Positions 9,001 to 15,000 of a stretch of DNA of 34,719 nucleotides are shown here, one piece after another. The stretch comes from Bacillota bacterium (GTDB lineage: Bacteria; Bacillota; Clostridia; Oscillospirales; Oscillospiraceae). The notes under the pieces are model-generated. The model did no database searches, was not told where the DNA came from, and was given only the letters and a program-made list of their open reading frames with translations. The stretch covers positions 1-34,719 of the forward strand of contig JAQYLT010000066.1 in NCBI GenBank assembly GCA_028719885.1, read 5' to 3'. The position numbers and the translations under genes were made by a program. The first letter of the stretch is position 1, and every line of letters begins with the position of its first letter.

Positions 9001-12000
9001 TTCATAGGGAAGGGTCGGGTCGATCATGCGCTGGGTGTAGGATACCTTTCTGCCGTCGCTGGTGATTTTCAGCATATTGTCCACAGAGGGGTCCACATTC
9101 TTCACGTTGTCCGCTCTCTTCTCCAGTTCCGCCATATAGTCCTTTTGGAACTGCCCAGGCTCACACACAACGGTGTTGACCTTTCCGCCCTTCATCTTGG
9201 GAATTTTCAGCCCCGGAACATCCGTCAGAACATCGGAGAAACTGCGGAAAAGGAGCTGCAATTCGTTCAGGTTCCGGAAATTGGAGAAGGTCTGCTTCAC
9301 TCGGAATCCCTGGCCGCTGGGCTTGATCTCCACGGAGTTGACCACTTCGCCAAACTGCTTTGCCCAGGCATCGAAGGTTTTCAGACCCAGCTGTTCCAGC
9401 ATATCGGATTGCAGATACTTCTGCATGATGTACATTTCCGCCATGCTGTTCATAACCGGAGTAGCGGTTGCAAACACAATGCCGCGGCCACCGTTCAGAC
9501 CCTGCAAATACCGCACCTTGGTATAGAGGTCAAATGCTCTCTGGGACCCGTTGGTGTTGCCCAGGCCAGAAATGTTATTCATCCGTGTGACATACTGCAA
9601 ATTCTTAAAGTTGTGCGCTTCGTCCACGAACAGGCTGTCAATGCCCAGCAGGTCAAAGTCAATATTGTCCTCGTCCTTGGGTTTTTTCGTCAGCTCTGCC
9701 TGTTTCTTTTCAAGCTGCGCCTTCTTCTTCTCCATCTCCTTGACGGTGATACCCTTGCCGCTCTGGCTCTCCGCCTTTTCCTCCGCAATGGCATCCAGAA
9801 TTTCATCAATCTGCTGCTGGTAGAATTCCTGCTTATACGCGGCGGACATGGGGATTTTCTCGAACTGCTCATAGGAAACAATGACCGCGTCATAGTCGCC
9901 ATTGGCAATCCGATTGGAGAACGTCTTTCGGTTGCCCTTTGTAAAACTCTTTTCGTCAGCGACAAGCAGCTTGGCAGCCGGGAAGTATCTTTTGAATTCC
10001 ACACCCCACTGGGCCACCAGGGATTTCGGCACCACGAACATAGGCTTTTTCACAATGCCCAGCTCTCTGAGCTTCATGGCGGCGGCAGCCATTTCCAGCG
10101 TCTTGCCTGCGCCTACCTTGTGGGCAAGCAGGGTATTTCCGCCGGAGGAAATGATGCGCTGCACCGCGTTGGCCTGGTGTTCTCTCAGGCTGAATTCTGC
10201 GTTGAGGCCGTTGACGGTCAGGTTTTTCCCGCTGTATTTGGGCGGCACAAGGGCGTTGAAGGTCTCGTTATACAGGGAAGCCAGTTCTGTTCTGCGGGTT
10301 TCATCTTTCCACAGCCATTCCTGGAACTCTTTGGAGATTTCCTCCGCCTTTGCCTGGGCAGCTGCCGTTTCCACCTTGTTGACAACAGCTTTCTTTCTGC
10401 CATTGCCGTCCTCAATGTAGTCGTTCACGGTCAGGCTGCCGTTGGACATCAGGGCGGTCATCAGATCCAGGAACGTTCTGCGCTTGGTGCCCCACTTCTG
10501 GGTGTTCTGATACCGGCCGCTGAGAACTTTGTTGTTGACAACGATCTTGAACTCTCCGGAATTCGTCCTGCCAACGGTGACATCCGGACCTCTGTAACTG
10601 TTCTCGTTGTTATACCCGCCCAGGGTTTCCGCGATAAAGTCCGCATAGACATTGTTGGGAATCCAGGGCGTACCCACGGCCACAAAGATATCGTTGAACG
10701 GAATATCCTTCGGGATTACTCTGCGAAGTTCTTCCACATTGTTCTGGAAATCCTTGTCCATGGGTGCCAGGGCTTCCGCCTCTCTGAGCTTTGCCCGGAC
10801 ATTGCCGGAAAGGTAGGTTTCCGGTGTTTCCAAACTGCCATCCTTGGTCTTAAAGGCCATGCGGCTGTCAATCAGTTCCCTGGTTACGCTCTCCTGGGTT
10901 TTCCCGGTGAGCTTTGCAATCAGGCCCGTGTCGATGCCGCCGGTGCGGTTGATGGAAACAATCACGCCGGAGGCGATATCATCCACATGGGTAACCGTCT
11001 TATTGGGGCTGATGGTGTCCTTCGTGAAAATATCAGCCTTGGTCGCGGTTTTTTTCTTGGCATCGTAGTTTTCCAGGGAAAGCAGGGAATAGCTGTCCGG
11101 GTCTTCTGCAATGGCAGATTTGTTCTTTGGAGAATTGATGGGGCCATACTTTTTCACAAAATCATCGTATGCCTTGTTCAGCTCCTTGCGGGCTGCCTTG
11201 ATGTACTTCGCGTCCTGACCCTGCTGCAAATAGTTGACCAGTTGCCTGTATGCGTCACGGATACCGAGGAGCCCGGAAACACGTTCCGCCATGGCCTTGT
11301 CGGAAGATACCTCAGAAAGATTACCGTTTTCATTCCGGAATACCTTTCCGTCCTTGACTTCCAGTCCACCTTCTTTGGTCTTTTTCCCGGCTCTCTCCAC
11401 GGCAAAGTTGGCCTTTTCCTGGCTGATCTGGGTCTTGTAGTCCATCTTCCCGGTGATATGCTGGAACGCTTCCCGGATCTGATCTCCAAGGGTTCCCTTG
11501 TCCGTCAGCGGGCTGTATGTAAGGGAATTGGCCCCGTACATACCCCTGGAAAGCTCTGCCGTTCCCAGCACCATTTCCGGATGGTTGTCAAAATATTCAT
11601 TGACGTTTGCCCCCTGCCAGGTGCCGCCGATATTCCGGTAAGGCGCTTGCAAAAATGCCTCGCCGCCGTATTCCGTTCCCGGGGCTCTCTTTTTCAGAAC
11701 CAGGATATCCGTCACAACCTCCGTGCCGGCATTCCCGGAAAAGGCGGTATTGGGAAGCCGGATGGCGCCCAGAAGGTCAGCCCTGTCCATGATGTACTGG
11801 CGGATGGAAGTATCCTGCCCGTTCATGGTGAAACTGGATGTAATGAACATCACCAGTCCGCCGGGGCGAACCTTGTCCAGGGTTTTGGCAAAGAAATAGT
11901 TGTGGATTGCCTTGGTGATTCTCTTGGGATAGCTGCGGTCAACCACACCGTAGTTTCCGAAGGGCACATTGCCAATGGCCACATCCATGTAGTTGTCCGG

Positions 12001-15000
12001 GATATTGGCCGTCTCAAAGCCCTGGATGCGCACATCCGCGTTGGGATAGAGATACTTTGCAATCTGTCCGGTAATCCGGTCCAGCTCCACCATGGTCCAG
12101 CTCTTTACATTCTGGCTCATGCTCACAGGCATACCGCCCACAAAGTTACCAACACCGGAAGAAGGCTCCAGCATCCGGCCGCCGGTGAAGCCCAGCTGTT
12201 CCAGGCCGTCATACATGGCCTTGATTACCTCCATAGAGGTATAGTGGGCATTCTTCGTGCTGGCGCTCATGGCGCTGTATTCTTCCTCGGTAATGATGCC
12301 GTCCGTAACAAGCTGCCGGAACTCCGCGAATTCCTTTTCCCAGCCAGGTTTCGCCACCATTTCCCGCTTCCGGGTCTCCTGGTTGTACCGCATTTCGCCA
12401 AAGGCATTGGCCAGGCCGCCCCAGCCCACATACTTGGAAAGTGCCTCCTGTTCTGCTGCGGTAGCATACCGGCCCTCGGTTTCCAGCTGTTTAATAAGCC
12501 TGATGGCATCCACGTTGGCCTTGAATCTGGCCTTTTCGCCGGATGGCAGATTCAGACTTTCCCCGATCACAAAGTTCTTGCCCTTCGGCGCCTCTTTGGA
12601 TTTCTGCGCTACCTGCTGAGAAACAGTATCCTGGAGCTTTTTCGCCTTGGCCTGTTTTTCCTCCTGGCTTAGCTTTCCTCGTTCCGCATCCCGTTCAGAA
12701 GATTCATCATTTCGACGTAGTTCTCCCACATCTCCCTGTTCCACCGATCCTGTTCCGTCTCTTCCTCCGGATCTTCCTCGGTCTCCTCCGTCTCGTCGTA
12801 GATCTCCGCTCTGGCTACTTCCTTCGCTCCCGCCAGACCCAGCTGCGGTGTCAGTTCGATCACCATGTCGTTCAGCCTCTCTCCCTCCCTCTGAATCAGG
12901 TCGAGCAGATTCCCGCTGTCCGCCAGTTCCTTGTACATCTTCGGTTTGAAGTTCATCCAATAGTCGTGCAGTTCCTTGGCCATCGGGTTCAGGCTCCAAT
13001 ACTGGTCTTTGGTTATCCTCATTTTCGCCATTTTGTGTTTCCTCCTTTATATTCACCGGACTTTCATCCAGCAGTTTATTGTTTCTCGCCACGGCCAGAA
13101 TATCATCCATAGCCTCCTGACGAGTATCAAACACTTCACTGGTGTAATGAACACCACGAGCATTGGAAACCATAATGCCTCTGCCAACATCCGTCTCCGC
13201 CGCATCAACCTTGCCATGCCATTTGCCATCCTTGTTAAACAGACGGAACACAAAATGCTCGGTGTCTACACGGTTAAACTTGCGGAGCTTTTCAGACAAG
13301 GAAGTGTATGCGTCATTCTGTGCCGGTGCAGTGACTTCCTGTGCCGTTTCTTCTGTACTTTCTTTCGGAGTGATGGATTCACGCCATGCCTTCATATCCT
13401 CGTTGGATTTGCGAAGGGCTTCCCCGGCCTTCTCCAATGCCTCTTTGTGGCTTGCATAAGCATTGTCAAGTGCCTTGATGATGGTCTCCCTGCCGGCCTT
13501 ACCATACCACACCTGCTTCTGCTTGTGCCAGCGGAATTTGTTTTCCTTCAGCGCATTGCGTACTGTCTCGGAGGGCTTTCCATCAAAGCTGATTTCAATA
13601 CTGCCAAACTCCGCATTGTCTGTGATGGTGTAGCCGTTCTCGCTGACATAAGGCTCGGATGTTTTCACTTCCGGTTCGGGCTTGACTTCTTCCTCGACTT
13701 CCGTCTTGGTTTCTGCCTGTACATCCTCGGTAGTGGTCGTTGCAGATTCTGCAATAACCTCATCGGTTGCAACGGTCTTTTGATAGTTCTCCACCGCCTG
13801 GACTGCCACCTGGTCAAACATTTTCACAATGTTTTCCACATAATGCACAGCATCCCCGACCTGCTCTTTCAGGGCATTGGCCTCTCTGGAACGGTTGGAA
13901 CCGATAGTGGAGAAGTATTCCTTCAGGTCAGAAAGGAACTCTTTCAGTTTATCAAGCAGCTTCTGGAAGATGGTCTTATGCTCATTTGCAAGGGTCTCCA
14001 CGAAGTTCGCATCCGGCAGAATGTCCGTCATGGACTCGGCAATCACTTCCCGGCTGGCCGCGTCATAGCTCATGCCGCCTTTCTGCTTGCCGGCAATCAG
14101 CTTCTCCACGTTCTCGCCCCGCTGGTCCAGGGTGTCAAACACCACTCGTCTGAATTCATTGTACTGCACCGGATTCCAATTTTCAATAAAATGCGTGAAC
14201 TCATGGGAGAAAGTACGCAGCATGGTGTACTTGGACAGCTCGTCCGCGTTCATCTCACGCAGGACACCGGCATTCAGGTCAATGTACAGCGTTCCCGGCT
14301 CGCTGGGTTTGTACTGCCCCTGGGCACCCTGGTATTTCCCGTCTTTCAGCTCAGACCGATACAGCACAATGTCAATGCCGGTGGCCTCTGCGATGGTGCT
14401 GAGAACTTTGTACGCCTTGCCCTGGGTCTTGTTCAGGGTGGTGTTCAGGTCTTGCACGGTGACACCGTCGCCTCTGACCGCGCCCTTCTTCCATCCAGTC
14501 TTGCCGTTGGCCAGCTTTCCGATAGCGGCGGCTTTCTCGGCCGCTTCCATGTCGGATGCCGCTTTTCCGGCCTCCCAGGCCAGCTCCTTCTGGGTGTCCG
14601 TCAGATAGGCGGTAGATGGGATTTTCTTCATGTACGCCAGGGAAACACCGCTGTAACCCATCTCATAGGCACGGCCATAGGCAGCATCATATTTTTCCAC
14701 ATCCTGCCCGGCCTGATAGGTATGCACCATAGCCACGGCCTGGGCGCCGTATTTCTTGGATGCGTCCTCAATGGAAACGGTGCTTTCCTCCTGGGTGCTT
14801 TCAACCGCTGATGATTTCTCAGCAGTTGCCGAGGATTTATCGGCAGCTTTGGTAGGGACATTGGTGTCCTTTCCAACGCTTTCCGTTTTGGAAACGGTTG
14901 CGCCAGAATCCGCCACCGGCTCCACCTGCTCCATCCGGGCAGGTTTTTGAACTTCCTGGGCCGTCTCCTGCTGTTCGGATTTTACGCCATCCTGGGCCAC

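Noticed and set aside
11178..11489. 103-residue frame on the minus strand inside the giant gene, a second nested-gene candidate
   Set aside because: Very rich in Arg, Ser and Pro as expected of a shifted frame; no ribosome binding site found. Unlike the frame at 12669-13031, the giant protein here is ordered methylase-helicase sequence.
7603..12672. A 1689-codon open frame on the plus strand opposite the giant gene
   Set aside because: It mirrors the codon use of the giant gene (few TTA, CTA and TCA codons). The product is a His/Leu/Val-rich sequence without domains, and no plus-strand ribosome binding site or known motif was seen. The same holds for long plus-strand frames at 3016-4974, 5092-6885, 12976-14811 and 23984-25396.
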